Part shown: positions 23,061 through 35,379 of the stretch, piece after piece
How positions within the stretch are numbered: the stretch's first letter is position 1
How the letters are laid out: every line of letters starts with the position of its first letter
DNA from: Echiichthys vipera
Taxonomy: Eukaryota; Chordata; Actinopteri; Perciformes; Trachinidae
Assembly (NCBI GenBank): GCA_963691815.1
Contig: OY829650.1
Coordinates: 2,143,826 to 2,207,825, forward strand
Reading direction: 5' to 3'
DNA length: 64,000 nucleotides
Notes under the pieces: model-generated
What the model was told of the DNA's origin: nothing
The model's input: the letters and a program-made list of their open reading frames with translations, nothing else
Databases searched by the model: none
Program-made: the position numbers and the translations under genes

Positions 23061-24559
23061 CCTTTAATCCTTCGTTTTGGCGTTCATCTACCTCTACGAG
23101 CTACCCTTTGCTCATTTTGACTTCCTTATTTCTGACTTCTGGCGAATTGCTTTAACCCTCCTTCCCCACACCATTATCCTCCTTCCTCCGTCTCGATCCT
23201 TTGCTCATCGTCGAGCGTGCTTCGCTCTCCTGAGCCTTGGCTCGGGGGGCGCCTCCCGGCGTCGACGGGAGTTGACGGAGAGCAGAAAGAGGGAAAGAAA
23301 GCAGAACTGGGAGGCCGGGTTGACAGTTACGGAAGGAACAATGAAACCAAACAATACAGGGTGAGAGGCGAGGAGAGAGATTAGAGGAGGAAGACGGGAG
23401 ATTCTCACTTTGTGCTGAGATACAGAAATCAGGCGATCGTCTCATGGAGCAGCGAGGAGGAGGAGGAGGAGGTGGTGGTTGACTGGAGATGGAAACCAGG
23501 ATAACAAGGAGGAAGGAGTGTAAATGACAGGTGAGTGGGGTTAAAGAGAAAATGAGAACGAGAGAGGAAGAAGCAAAGAGAGTGAAATCAACTGGCCCTT
23601 AACCAGAATCAGCAGACGTCCTCTCTAAAACATGCGGTCGGTGCGTCTCCCACCTAAACGCTCCAAATTGATTCGCAGGGCAGAGAACGATTGTGTGTTC
23701 GCATCAACCCTCGCTCGCTAAACAGCTCTCTGCCTTCACGTCGCATCCCATTAAGTCATTAAGTCATTTTCTCGTTCAAATAACACAGCGCGGCTCAGGG
23801 GACACAGGAGGCGTCGAGGTGCGAGTGGGTGGTCAACCAGAGCCGCAGAGAGACGGACGGAGAACGAGAGGATAATGTGGTGAAAGAGAGGATGCGTGAC
23901 TTATTTTATAGGCAAAAGAAAAGGAGGAAGAAGGCTGCGGAGGCAACTTTTCGCACTGCACAACAACTTTATCATCACATGCTGTCATTTACACCTTCCA
24001 GTGATTCGTCTCTTGAGCTCAGTATTGACCACACATGGTTGTGTTGCAGTAAACATCGCGGTGATGGAGAGTCTTAGACGACACGTTTCTAAATCATAAA
24101 ACAAAGAACAGCAAGGGGGGAACAATGGCAGTCCAGGGAGAAGTGAATCATGTCTCGGTGAAGGAGAGCGCTGTCACATCCATCACCACCTACAAACTCA
24201 GTGTGTTAAGAGGCTACTTGTCCATCAGCTCACAGAAGATACGAATGTCCAACAGCTTAAACCACGATATAGGTCATTTATAATCACCATAAAGCACATT
24301 TACTCTTAATTTACATGTACAGGTCTAAATACTTATATATATATGTTATATATCATTAAAGGTCAACTGCAAAATGTGTTTCCCAGCACATTCTTAGACT
24401 ATTTATTATTTTTAATTGCACTGGCAACGTGTGGAAATGATACACCCTCTCATTCTGGGTGGCAGCGTGTGACACAGGAGTGCACGAGTCCTGGTGCATG
24501 TGAGTCCAGTGCTGCAAGGTCACGCAGCCCAGTACTGAGTGATTCCTGATACGGGAATC
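23061..24559. other. Unassigned sequence with purine-rich stretches
   Basis: GA-rich at about 23370-23600, including a GAG run near 23450. AT-rich near 24300-24360. No gene recognised. Confidence 0.45.
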
Positions 24560-24562
24560 TTA

Positions 24563-25139
24563 GGGCGCCCTCCCACTGTGCGTCCGTCCCGTGCCCCGTG
24601 CTTTAGGGTCCTTGTCCCCCCCCTCCAGGCCCGTTTGTACTCGCACTACCTGGGCCTCGGCGAATGCTTCTTGCTGTCTATACGTCATCACGCCGTAACA
24701 CGTCACACGCATTGATGACGTCATGGCGATGCGTGGCTTAGTTTCCAGATCTTTCCGTAGACCTCTGAGTTTTTGTGCGTCTTGTCGACTGTTTTTGAAT
24801 CTTTTCATCGACCAAATCTGCAGTAAACACTCCACCTCCGCATCACACCACCGTGAACCTTTCACCGCCATTGTTTGAAATGTCCGCGCATGGTCCCTCC
24901 TTCTTTTTTCTATGTCCCAACAGGCGCACAGGAAATGACCTCAGAACCGCTGTAGGCCTCGTGCTCGTACACGTGCGCACGCTCGTGCTCGTACACGTGC
25001 AAACGTGCTTTACTAAAGCCCACCTCTCCCAAACGGGCCATGGACGGCGAAGCGGGTGCACTCACACTGGTCAAACGCACTAGGCTCTACCCGAAAAACC
25101 TGTTTTGGCCCGGTACAGAAGGACAGTGTGAGTGCGCCC
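24563..25139 (-). mobile_element. PIF/Harbinger-like MITE, copy 4
   Basis: Both ends are present. Flanks are TTA at the left (24560-24562) and TAA at the right (25140-25142), so the duplication is imperfect. The SANT-derived frame is open (AGA class). The CRE palindrome and the doubled 24-bp segment are present. Confidence 0.87.
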
Positions 25140-25142
25140 TAA

Positions 25143-25563
25143 ATCATGTGTTTCACGGGACTATCACCCAGGAGACCGCTGTTCATTTCTTGTGAAGTTA
25201 ATTAACAAACTTACCTATTTTAGGCCAAACCGCAATATTTTTCTTTAATCTAACCGGGTAGTTTTGTTGTCTTAACATAACCACACTGCTACCAGAAGAG
25301 GTGCTCATTTAGCGAACTCCTCTGTAGGGCCTTGTTAAAGGGTAGGAAGCTTGGAGGACCTGTTGTGTTGTTCAGGTGTGTGTTCTGTGTGTAAAAAGTT
25401 CAAATGTGAGGGGGAAATGAAGATGAAACGAAGACGACCAACTCCAGAAAAAGACCAAAAATAACTTGGGCCGCTGCCGTCCTCTCACTGGCTGAGGGGG
25501 TGAAACCAACAGCGCATCCTACCACAGCTAAGGCCACGAATCGATTTTTTAAATGGAAGAGAA

Positions 25564-25602
<39 letters not shown>

Positions 25603-25794
25603 GGATGGAGGAGGAAAGGAAATGAGAGAGAAGAAAGGCAATGCTGTAGCGTCGGAGTGTGGCGAATCGACAAAATGGTGACAGTGGAGGACACGCTGCT
25701 TGTCTCTACACTTCCCTCCAAAGGCCTCTTTCATTGCATTTTACTGGGTCACATTCACATCAAAGGCTCTGTGTGTGTGTGTGTGTTTGTGTGT

Positions 25795-25832
<38 letters not shown>

Positions 25833-26324
25833 TAAATGCAAGTGCACGGAGATGGCTAAGTGTTGGCTACGCTAACAAGTGCGGATGCAGCTGGAGGAGA
25901 GGACGCGTGGGACCATCTCTATCTGTGAGGGAGAGATGGGAAGGCAGACACAAGCGTCTGTTATCTCCTGATGCTGCCACTGTTGCTTTTATTAGAAAAT
26001 AAGTCTGATGTTACGCTGTGTGATCATATTACTGCAGGCCTGTTTACAGTGTGAACTCACACACACAGTTCACAGTGGTTGGTAGGGAGCAGAGAGCAGC
26101 GTTTAGCTTTTAAAAACTGAGATTTGGGCTGAGTTCACCAATTCTGTGGGTAACAACTCTGACTTTGATGCAGGGCAGCAGTCCATGCGGTACATACGGG
26201 CCTGCGTTTGTTCCTTACTGTACTTTAACCGGGGTCTTTCCCAAACTTTAAGTGTTTTAGCTGTTAAAGTTGTGCTCTGTAAGATTTTTCATCTATTTAA
26301 TTCATTTAAAGTTTATATCTATCA
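25143..26324. other. Unassigned sequence with GA and GT tracts
   Basis: (GA)n at about 25560-25600 and a GT microsatellite at 25769-25831. No gene recognised. Confidence 0.45.
25769..25831. repeat. (GT)n microsatellite, interrupted
   Basis: GT tract with short interruptions near 25786 and 25795. Confidence 0.95.
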
Positions 26325-26526
26325 GCTGTGAGGAGGACTCGGGGAAGACCCAGGACCAGGTGGAGAGATTAGATCTCCACACTGGCCTGGGAACGCCTCA
26401 GGATCCCCCAGTTAGAGCTGGTTAATGTGGCCCGGGAAAGGGAAGTTTGGGGTCCCCTGCTAAAGCTGCTGCCCCCGCGACCTGACCCCGGATAAGAGGC
26501 TGAAGATGAGATGAGATGAGATGAGA
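26325..26526 (+). mobile_element. RTE/Rex3-type LINE, very short 3' end
   Basis: Starts at 'cagctgtgaggaggac' and reads through 'cctgggaacgcctcaggatc' to the ATGAG pentamer tail. No clear target duplication. Confidence 0.8.
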
Positions 26527-26657
26527 AAGAGTGAGTTTAAACTGTGAGTTAAAATGGTGATTGGTCATGTGACCCACTAATAAAAGCACTTCTGTGGAGA
26601 CGTTCGCCGGCTAGATGGAAATAAGCCGTCAAGGTCGTGACGCTGCTGGGAGCGGTC

Positions 26658-27163
26658 GGTATGCCAAAACAGGTTTTACGGATAAAGACTAGCTCGTTTG
26701 ACCAGTGTGAGTGCAACCACTCCGCACCTAGCAAGTTGGCCGTCCACAACCCGTTTGGGGGAGGTGGGCTTTTGTAAAGCGCGTTTGCACATGTACGAGC
26801 ACGACTGTGCGCAAAAAAAGACGGACCATGCGCGGACATTTAACAACAACAACAATGGCGGCGAAAGGTTCACGTTGGTGTGATGCGGAGGTGGAGTGTT
26901 TACTGCAGATTTGGTCGATGAAAAGATTCAAAAACAGTCGACAAGACGCACAAAAACTCTGAGGTCTACGGAAAGATCTGGAAACAAAGCCACGCATCGC
27001 CATGACGTCATCAATGCGTGTGACGTGTTACGGCGTGATGACGTATAGGCAGCAAGAAGCATTCTCCGAGGCCCAGGTAGTGTGAGTACAAACGGGCCTG
27101 GAGGGGGGGGACAAGGACCCTAAAGCACGGGGCACGGGACGGAGGCACAGTGGGAGTGCGCCC
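26658..27163 (+). mobile_element. PIF/Harbinger-like MITE, copy 5 (left terminus missing)
   Basis: Begins about 30 bp inside the element; the right terminus and a TTA follow (27164-27166). The (aac) run makes an upstream ATG in frame, as in copy 1. The SANT-derived frame has a TGA (26959-26961). There is an internal deletion in the 24-bp duplication region. The CRE palindrome is at about 27004-27011. Confidence 0.85.
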
Positions 27164-27166
27164 TTA

Positions 27167-28025
27167 GAATTGTGCCAAAACAGAGTTTTAACAGAATCGT
27201 CCAATATCGATGTTCTTGGTCTCAAAAACATGACGTGACGAGGAAGAAATCTGAAGCAAAATCAGAGGAAAATATAACATTCAACCATGTTGTGCCTCTG
27301 GAAAACTGCTGTGCACACCTGAGTCTTCTCTCAGCAGTGAGGGCTATGCAGCGAGCGCAGACTGAATACATGTGATGGCTGATTCCGTGCGCACGTGTGT
27401 GTGTTCGTACGTGTGTGTGGGAGTGATATGCATGTTGTATTAAGCTGGGTTTATGACCTCGTGCTCCAAGATCCACATCCGTCCTCCAGGCTAAACCTTA
27501 TTTATATTGAATACAGCTCCATCTCTGTGCTCCCGCTCCCCCCCCCCACGCATGGCTGACCACTCATGACTCCAAACGTGATCCACAAACAAACTTCATT
27601 CGTGCCTCTGACCCTGATCACAGTTATCAAGTGAATCATGAAGCCCAGCGGTTAATAATAACATAAGCATGAGCACAATAGGAAGGGTGTGATTCATGAC
27701 CCATGGCACAGCTTAACTCTGGGAAAAAACACTGTGTGTGCATTGTTTCTTCACTGTATATAAATAACCTTTGATTATTCAGGGTTGAGTACATATGCTC
27801 CCGTTCACTCACGCTCGGCTTCACACATAAAGCATATACGCACTCTGGAACAGCATGGATTCACACAATCACTTATGCAATCGAGAGTCTTAAAGCAACA
27901 CTTTGATTCCACAAATACATTTTAGGTGGCACACAATTTCTGCCCGGGTGACGCACGATGACTTCATCAGTCCAGGGGACTAATGAATAAAAACGCACCT
28001 TTACAAATAACCTTTAAAGCAATTT
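27167..28025. other. Unassigned sequence
   Basis: Includes a C-run near 27540. No gene or repeat recognised. Confidence 0.45.
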
Positions 28026-28283
28026 CAGTCAAAAACAACTGGACTTGGTTATTTGTCTAGGAAGACGTTTCACCTCTCATCCAAGAGGCTTCATCAGTTC
28101 ATGTACGCATCTGACCAGACTGGGACTGGACCAGGCTGGACCTGGACCAGGACCAGGACCAGGGTCAGGCTGGGACTGGACCAGGACCAGGCCGGGGCTG
28201 GACCAGGACCAGGACCAGGCTGGGGCTGGACCAGGACCAGGCTGGGACTGGACCAGGACCAGGACCTGGCTGGGGCTTGGACC
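28026..28283 (+). mobile_element. Penelope-like element terminal fragment with GGACCA minisatellite
   Basis: Contains 'tttcagtcaaaaacaactgg', 'aggaagacgtttcacctctc' and 'ggcttcatcagttcatgtac', then GGACCA-type repeats with 'ggctgggactgg' spacers. The same terminal sequence bounds the three Penelope-like insertions at 51-54 kb. No inverted partner and no target duplication were found here. The Pro-Gly-Pro-rich open frames are the minisatellite. Confidence 0.75.
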
Positions 28284-28397
28284 CTTGCGCACTTGCAGAT
28301 GCTGAAAGTATAATCCAGGCTTTAGTCATAGTTACGTACGTTTGCCTGTTTTTGCATTAATCCTCACGTCATCTGCTCTGGCAGTCCCGAAAAGAGC

Positions 28398-29482
28398 TAT
28401 AATGTATCGTACAACGTATCTTACAACCTATCGCACAATGTAGCGTACGACGTATCTTAAAACCTAGCGCACAATGTAGCGTACAACATATCTTACAATG
28501 TAGCGTACAACCTAGCGCACAATGTAGCTTACAGCGTATCGTACAACCTATCGCACAATGTAGCGTACAACGTCTCTTACAATGTATCGTACAACCTATC
28601 GCACAATGTAGCGTACAACGTAACGTACAACGTAGCGTACGACGTAGCGTACAACGTATCTTACAATGTATCTTACAACCTATCGCACAATGTAGCGTAC
28701 AACCTATCGCACAATGTATCTTACAACCTATCGTACAATGTAGCGCACAATGTATCTTACAACCTATCGCACAATGTAGCGTACAACATATTGTTCAATG
28801 TATCGTACAACCTATTGCACAATGTATCGTACAACCTATTGCACAATGTAGCGTACAACGTATCTTACAATGTATCGTACAACCTATTGCACAATGTAGC
28901 GTACAACGTATTGTACAATGTAGCGTACAACGTATCGCACAATGTAGCGTACAACGTATCTTACAATGTATCGTTCAACCTATCGCACAATGTAGCTTAC
29001 AACGTATCTTACAATGTATCGTACGACCTATCGCACAATGTAGCGTACAACGTATCTTACAATGTATCTTACAACCTATCGCACAATGTATCGTACAACC
29101 TATCTTACAATGTATCGTGCAACCTATCGCACAATGTAGCGTACAGCGTATCTTACAATGTATCTTACAACCTATCGCACAATGTAGCGTACAACGTATC
29201 TTACAACGTATCGTATAACCTATCGCACAATGTAGCATACAACGTATCTTACAATGTATCGTACGACCTATCGCACAATGTAGCGTACAACGTATCTTAC
29301 AACGTATCGTATAACCTATCGCACAATGTAGCATACAACGTATCTTACAATGTATCGTATAACCTATCGCACAATGTAGCGTACAACGTATCTTACAACC
29401 TATCGCACAATGTAGCGTACAATGTATCTTACAACCTATCGCACAATGTAGCGTACAGCGTATCTAACAATGTATCGTACAG
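28398..29482 (+). repeat. 12-bp satellite with 48-bp higher-order period
   Basis: About 90 units of a 12-mer (tacaaygtatck and variants tacaacctatcg, cacaatgtagcg). Over much of the array four variants cycle, giving a 48-bp period. Because 12 is divisible by three, one frame stays open for 240 codons (28791-29513) as a YNVS/YNLS/HNVA tetrapeptide series, and the other strand is open for 119 codons (29334-28975). Confidence 0.92.
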
Positions 29483-29851
29483 GTGTGTGGGAGCAGCTGA
29501 TCAAGATTCATAAATTGAATCTGCTAGCCGTCTCTGCAGTGAGGTCAGAGGTCAGAGGTCACAGGCGGTTAGGAATCAGTGAGCCACAGATGGCTTCTTC
29601 TAAAGCAGGATGGATATCCGCTGACTCGGGTCTTTATCGTCACGTGAAGGCCACGCGCTGACCTCTGCCGTGTCTCACACTGGATTTTACTACAAGTCAG
29701 CATCGAGTGAAGCACACAGCTGCTGCGACCGTTCAATGTCTTTAATTCAGCCCAGTGATTGATGAAATATAAAGAGGTCTCTGTCAGCGGTGCTGAGCTG
29801 CCACACTGATATTGACACCTTCTATTGAATGCTCCATGTGTGTGCTATTAT

Positions 29852-29946
<95 letters not shown>

Positions 29947-30270
29947 CAACATGTTCTCACTCCCAAGTTTCCACTTACAGATTCGTCAGCGGAGCGTTTT
30001 TAATGCTCTGTTTTACGCTTTTGGTGTCACTTCTCAACGTGCACAGTGTGATGAGGTCCAGGAAATAAAGCGACATAGTTAGAAGTACTCGGTGTTAAAA
30101 ACAGCGGACTCCTGGGTAAATATCCTGTGTGTTCGACCCATCCATCAAGCGTGTCCTCACCCTCTATGTCTTCTCATATAACAACGAAAAGCAATGAGCA
30201 GTAATTCGTGTGTATTCGTGTGTATATGACAGCACATCTCTATGTAAGAAGGCAGGTTGTGGTGGTGGCT
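29483..30270. other. Unassigned sequence with a long GT tract
   Basis: Nothing coding recognised. The GT microsatellite is listed separately. Confidence 0.45.
29853..29945. repeat. (GT)n microsatellite, longest uninterrupted tract
   Basis: About 46 GT units without interruption. Confidence 0.97.
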
Positions 30271-30419
30271 GGTTTGCACATGTACGAGCATGAGCGATGT
30301 CATTTCCTGTGCGCCTGTTGGGACATAGAAAATAGAAGGAGGGACCATGCGCGGACATTTCAAACAATGGCGGTGAAAGGTTCATGTTGGTGTGATGCGG
30401 AGGTGGAGTGTTTACTGCA
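30271..30419 (+). mobile_element. PIF/Harbinger-like MITE, copy 6 (internal fragment)
   Basis: Covers only the middle, from 'tttgcacatgtacgagca' to 'gtgtttactgca'. It is cut precisely where the 21-bp minisatellite begins. It contains the ATG (about 30367) and the first codons of the SANT-derived frame. Confidence 0.85.
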
Positions 30420-31428
30420 CAAACAACCACAATGAGACACAAAACAACTACAAAGAGACACAAAACAACCACAAAGAGACACAAAACAACTACAAAGAGA
30501 CACAAAACTACAAAGACACACAAAACAACTACAAAGAGACACAAAACAACTACAATGAGACACAAAACAATCACAAAGAGGCACAAAACAACTACAAAGA
30601 GACACAAAACAACTACAAAGAGACACAAAAACACTACAATGAGACACAAAACAACCAAAAAGAGACACAAAACAACTACAAAGAGACACAAAACAACCAC
30701 AAAGAGACACAAAAACACTACAATGAGACACAAAACAACTACAAAGACACACAAAACAACTACAAAGAGACACAAAACTACAAAGAGGCACAAAACAACT
30801 ACAAAGAGACACAAACCAACCACAAAGAGACACACAAAAAAAACACAAAGACACACAAAACAACTACAAAGACACACAAAACAACTACATGGAGACACAA
30901 AACTACAAAGAGGCACAAAACAACTACAAAGAGACACAAAACAACCACAAAGAGACAAAAAAAACCACAAAGACACACAAAACCACAAAGACACACAAAA
31001 CAACCACAAAGACACACAAAACAGCCACAAAGAGACACAAAACAACTACAAAGACACACAAAACAACTACAAAGACACACAAAACAACTACAAAGAGGCA
31101 CAAAACTACAAAGACACACAAAACAACTACAAAGAGACACAAAAACACTACAATGAGACACAAAACAACCACAAAGAGACACAAAAACACCACAATGAGA
31201 CACAAAACAACTACAAAGACACACAAAACAACTACAAAGAGACACAAAACAACCAAAAAGAGACACAAAACTACAAAGAGACACAAAACAACCTCAAAGA
31301 GACACAAAACAACCACAAAGAGACACAAAAAAAAACACAAAGACACACAAAACCACAAAGACACACAAAACAACCACAAAGAGACACAAAACAACCACAA
31401 AGAGACACAAAACAACTACAAAAATATT
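30420..31428 (+). repeat. 21-bp minisatellite, about 48 units
   Basis: Unit: acaaaacaactacaaagag plus ac, with variants (ccac, caat, ggca). The period divides by three, so both strands show long open frames, including one of 344 codons (30408-31442) and one of 293 codons on the minus strand. It is followed at 31440 by the right half of a hAT element, in keeping with an origin inside that element. Confidence 0.95.
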
Positions 31429-31439
31429 GGATTATCATT

Positions 31440-31577
31440 TAATCATTAAATAAAATACGGTGCACTGTGTTAGGTCTTGGTTTAATAAAGTTTTAATAAA
31501 CTTTGAACCAGTCCGGCCCTCGGCTCGTAGCAAATTTGTTTTTTTGGCCTCTGATGTGTTTGACTTTGACATCCCTG
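31440..31577. mobile_element. hAT element, right half
   Basis: Matches 2970-3122: 'cactgtgttaggtcttggtt', 'accagtccggccctcggct', ending 'gactttgacatccctg'. The left half is absent, and the 21-bp array occupies its place. Confidence 0.85.
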
Positions 31578-32094
31578 GCCTAAAAACGACCCTGGGATGA
31601 TTTCACACTGGATGTCTTACCCTTTAAGACACGCTTGTTGTGACACACCGATCAGACTTTGCCTCTCCAGATACCACACATGATACCTCGCCTTGCGTAC
31701 TCCGCAGATCCCAAACCCAATCTGATAAAGTGCTTTCCTTTGTCCCACCTTTGAAATCCGTCACTCACTCGACTCACTGCATGAAACTCATTGGTATCGA
31801 GTCCTGAGCTGCTGCTGCTGATGCCATTGACACAGACAACACATTTCAGTCGGGTCACGCATGAAACCCATCCATCACTCGTTCTTATTTATTAGTATTT
31901 GGTTGATTTTTTTGTTTCCATTGTTGGTCGGCAGCATTGTTTCCAACCGCTGCCTCTAATCTTCCTTTACTGCTTTGTGTTGTTTTGTCTTTTGGGTGAA
32001 TTGGACCAAAACAATTGAGCTATTTGCATTTGTATTTTCCTGTGTGGTAACAAATATCTAGCTGTGTTGCTCCACACACGCTCCCCACACACTT
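31578..32094. other. Unassigned sequence
   Basis: No gene or repeat recognised. Confidence 0.45.
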
Positions 32095-32130
32095 ACACAC
32101 ACACACACAAAGACAAAGTATGCACGGAGG

Positions 32131-32182
<52 letters not shown>

Positions 32183-32308
32183 GACAAAATACGCACGGGA
32201 GAACACGCGCGGACAAAAACTGACAAAGACAGATTATTCTCCTCTCCCTCTAAAACAGGGATTAGTCAGATGCTCCTCTAATAGAAAAACTGGCCTAAAT
32301 AATGTCTG

Positions 32309-32352
<44 letters not shown>

Positions 32353-32447
32353 GTGTGTGTGTTGTGTCCCTTTAGTGTAATCCAGCACAGATATCCGTGT
32401 GTGTGTGTGTGTCTGTCCTGTCCCTTCAGTGTAATCCAGCACAGATA

Positions 32448-32512
<65 letters not shown>

Positions 32513-32631
32513 CTTATTTTATAATAAAAGAAGAGTACTCGCTAATTACAGTGGACACATTTCACCACTGCGGCATTCTCTGGCCTATTACAGACCTCGC
32601 CTGTAATTAGCCCAAAGAGACTACAACATTT

Positions 32632-32690
<59 letters not shown>

Positions 32691-32703
32691 GTGTGTGTGT
32701 GTG
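32095..32703. repeat. Cluster of CA/GT microsatellites
   Basis: CA tract about 32095-32180; GT tracts about 32313-32362, 32396-32413, 32450-32511 and 32633-32703. The phrase 'tgtaatccagcacagatat' occurs twice (about 32376 and 32430), so the middle is a small tandem duplication. Confidence 0.93.
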
Positions 32704-33065
32704 GGAGGTTGAAATGTGATCATGTCATTCCTCCTGTCAGTGGACATTTTAAATAGAGGCAAGGAGTCCTCTTGCCAACAGAGTCATGATACAACGGTAA
32801 TGATAATAATTAAGGATGGGGTCGAGAAGACGGAGGGAAGCTTTGGGGAGACGGGCGGAGAGAGACCACAACAGTCATTAGAGGAGTGGAAAAGACCGCG
32901 TGCCCGATCCCTGTGCTGACTGAGAACAGTGGGATTCAGTGAATATGTCCCCGACACTGGAGCACAGCAGCACACAGCACATCTTTTTCTGTCCCTCGGA
33001 GGAAAACACCCACTGTGGACCTCAACACTGCCTTGAATGGCTGTAATCAGTGGTCATCACACTCA
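32704..33065. other. Unassigned sequence
   Basis: No gene or repeat recognised. Confidence 0.45.
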
Positions 33066-33427
33066 GGGCGCCCTCCCACTGTGCCTCCGTCCCGTGCCCC
33101 GTGCTTTAGGGTCCTTGTCCCCCCCTCCAGGCCCGTTTGTACTCACACTACCTGGGCCTCGGAGAATGCTTCTTGCTGCCTATACGTCATCACGCCGTAA
33201 CACGTCACACGCATTGATGACGTCATGGCGATGCGTGGCTTTGTTTCCAGATCTTTCCGTAGACCTCAGAGTTTTTGTGCGTCTTATCGACTGTTTTTTA
33301 ATCTTTTCATCGACCAAATCTGCAGTAAACACTCCACCTCCGCATCACACCAACGTGAACCTTTCACCGCCATTGTTTGAAATGTCCGCGCATGGTCCCT
33401 CCTTCTTTTTTCTACGTCCCAACAGGC
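33066..33427 (-). mobile_element. PIF/Harbinger-like MITE, copy 7 (cut by minisatellite)
   Basis: The left terminus (the element's 3' end) is intact. The sequence is normal up to 'acgtcccaacaggc' and then switches directly to the 21-bp minisatellite; the other terminus is missing. TGA class. Confidence 0.87.
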
Positions 33428-33770
33428 TGTTTTGTGTCTCTCTGTCATTGTTTTGTGTCTATTTGTGGCTGTTTTGTGACTATTTGTAGTTGTTTTGTGT
33501 CTCTCTGTCATTGTTTTGTGTCTATTTGTGGCTGTTTTGTGACTATTTGTAGTTGTTTTGTGTCTTTCTGTGGTTGTTTTGTGTCTTTCTGTGGTTGTTT
33601 TGTGTCTTTCTGTGGTTGTTTTGTGTCTTTCTGTGGTTGTTTTGTGTCTTTCTGTGGTTGTTTTGTGCCCCTTTGTGGTTGTTTTGTCTTTGCAGTTATT
33701 TTGTGTCTTTCTGTAGTTGTTTTGTGTCTTTCTGTAGTTGTTTTGTGTCTTTCTGTAGTTGTTGTAGCTG
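33428..33770 (-). repeat. 21-bp minisatellite, about 16 units
   Basis: Unit on the plus strand: tgttttgtgtctttctgtgg plus t. Its complement corresponds to the unit of the 30.4-31.4 kb array. Early units alternate variants (ctctctgtcatt, ctatttgtggct, gactatttgtagt). Open frames across it are artefacts. Confidence 0.93.
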
Positions 33771-34232
33771 TCTCTTTATAGAGTTAAGAAGGTCTCATCA
33801 CTCATCTTTAATGTCAGTTAAACCAATCACACTGATGATGATCTGAACTCATCTACAGTATAGATTTTGTCATTTAAAGACTTTATTGTCCTCCTGGTCA
33901 GCAAAACAGCTCAAACACACCACTTTCTGCTCCGTCAGCTGTTTGACAACAACAGAAAAAGCAAATGAGAGCGAGTGAATTGACTTCTTGAGTTTGGGCA
34001 AATTTAATAAGGGCGCTCTAATCCAATATTCTGGTCTGGTGCCAATACTGACCTTATTAAGAGAACCAAGCTCTGGTCAAGATGTGGCTGTAGTGTTTCC
34101 TGTTACACTGAGTTCTTTATCTTTAGTGCGACATATATCCGTGTTATTGGCAGCAGAAAGAGTCAGATGCATAGATAACAGTTTCAAAACACAGTAGAGG
34201 TGATCACAGACAGCAGCACTAGTTTTAACAGC
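33771..34232. other. Unassigned sequence
   Basis: No gene or repeat recognised. Confidence 0.45.
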
Positions 34233-34235
34233 TAA

Positions 34236-34763
34236 GGGCGCACTCACACTGTCCTTCCGCACCACGCAGCAGGCTTTAGGGTACTTGTCCCCCCTCCAGG
34301 CCCGTTTGTACTCACACTACCTGGGCCTCGCGCAAATGCTTCTTTCTGTCCATACGTCATCACGCCGTAACACGTCACACGCATTGATGACGTCATGGCG
34401 ATGCGTGGCTTTGTTTCCAGATCTTTCCGTAGACCTCTGAGTTTTTGTGCGTCTTGTCGACTGTTTTTGAATCTTTTCATTGACCAAATCTGCAGTAAAC
34501 ACTCCACCTCCGCATCACACCAACGTGAACCTTTCACCGCCATTGTTTTAAATGTCCGCGCATGGTCCCTCCTATTTTCTATGTCCCAACAGGCGCACAT
34601 AAATTAAGTCAGAACCGCCGTAGGCATCATGCAAACGCGCTTTACAAAAGCCCCCCTCTCTCAGACGGGCCGTGGACGGCCAGCTGGCCGCAGTTATGCT
34701 CGGAGCGAGTGCACTCACACTGGTCAAACGCACTAGGCTTTAGCTGAAGAGAAGAGTGCGCCC
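34236..34763 (-). mobile_element. PIF/Harbinger-like MITE, copy 8
   Basis: Both ends are present with TAA on each side (34233-34235 and 34764-34766). The 24-bp duplicated region is deleted altogether ('taggcatcatgcaaacg'), and the element's 5' end is shortened. AGA class. The CRE palindrome is present. Confidence 0.88.
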
Positions 34764-34904
34764 TAAGAGAAAAAGGACGAGCCAGAGCAGTCCTCTGCAG
34801 GCCGCCAGATGGTGGCTGTGATTAACACGTTTGCTGTTTGCTGATGCAAGAAAAGACTCTTCAGTTGTTTCAGATAACTCTACAAAAGCAACCTGATTTA
34901 GTTT

Positions 34905-35328
34905 GCAGATGCATCCTGCTTCTGGACCGCAGACGCACCTTTCAACAACATGTAAATCACACCACCAGGACTGCCTTTCCCACCTCGAGAACATCGCCCA
35001 TCTCCGCCCATTATTCACCTTCTCATCCAAAATAGACGACTGCAATAGCATCCTCTTCGGTTCATTTGACAATTCTTAAGAAACTTCAATACATCCCAAA
35101 CTCTGCAGCCCGCCTCCTTAGCCACGCCCGCTCCCGTGACCACATCACCCCTGTTCTGCCAAATCTCCGCTGGCTCCCGGGTCCCCAACGCATCCAGTTC
35201 AAAGTCCTCCGTGACCGCACCGACAAGCACACCTCACAATCACTCATCTCTTCAGAACTGGCTCCCTCCTATAATCCTCTATGTCATTTAACTTTAATTT
35301 CTTCACTACTTATTTTAAAATGTGCCGC

Positions 35329-35330
<2 letters not shown>
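34905..35330 (+). pseudogene. L2-type LINE reverse transcriptase C-terminal fragment
   Basis: In one frame it reads TRTAF, then IDDCNSILFG; after a stop or frameshift, QYIPNSAARLL, RSRDHITPVL, LRWLP and IQFKVL, then ELAPSYNPL. This order (DYCNSLL, QNSAARL, HITPVL, LHWLP, FKxL, PSYL) is the conserved end of CR1/L2-clade polyproteins. It is broken by at least one stop at 35079. No tail is visible, and a CA tract follows. Confidence 0.8.

Positions 35331-35378
<48 letters not shown>
35331..35378. repeat. (CA)n microsatellite
   Basis: About 24 CA units. Confidence 0.95.

Positions 35379-35379
<1 letters not shown>

Noticed and set aside
28045..28313. Pro-Gly-Pro collagen-like frames (also at 51498-51796, 52525-52863 and 53581-53910)
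   Set aside because: They are GGACCA hexamer repeats in Penelope-like terminal sequence, not collagen.
28791..29513. 240-codon frame of YNVS-type repeats as a secreted or glycosylated repeat protein
   Set aside because: Explained by a 12-bp satellite; the opposite strand is also open and no signal peptide or promoter is visible.
30164..31449. Long open frames (up to 344 codons) on both strands rich in Thr-Lys-His or Val-Leu-Cys
   Set aside because: They translate a 21-bp tandem repeat whose length is a multiple of three; several frames are open at once and no start, splice or domain signal exists.
33377..33846. Cys/Phe-rich frame across a MITE and a minisatellite
   Set aside because: The frame starts in MITE sequence on the non-coding strand and continues in a 21-bp repeat.
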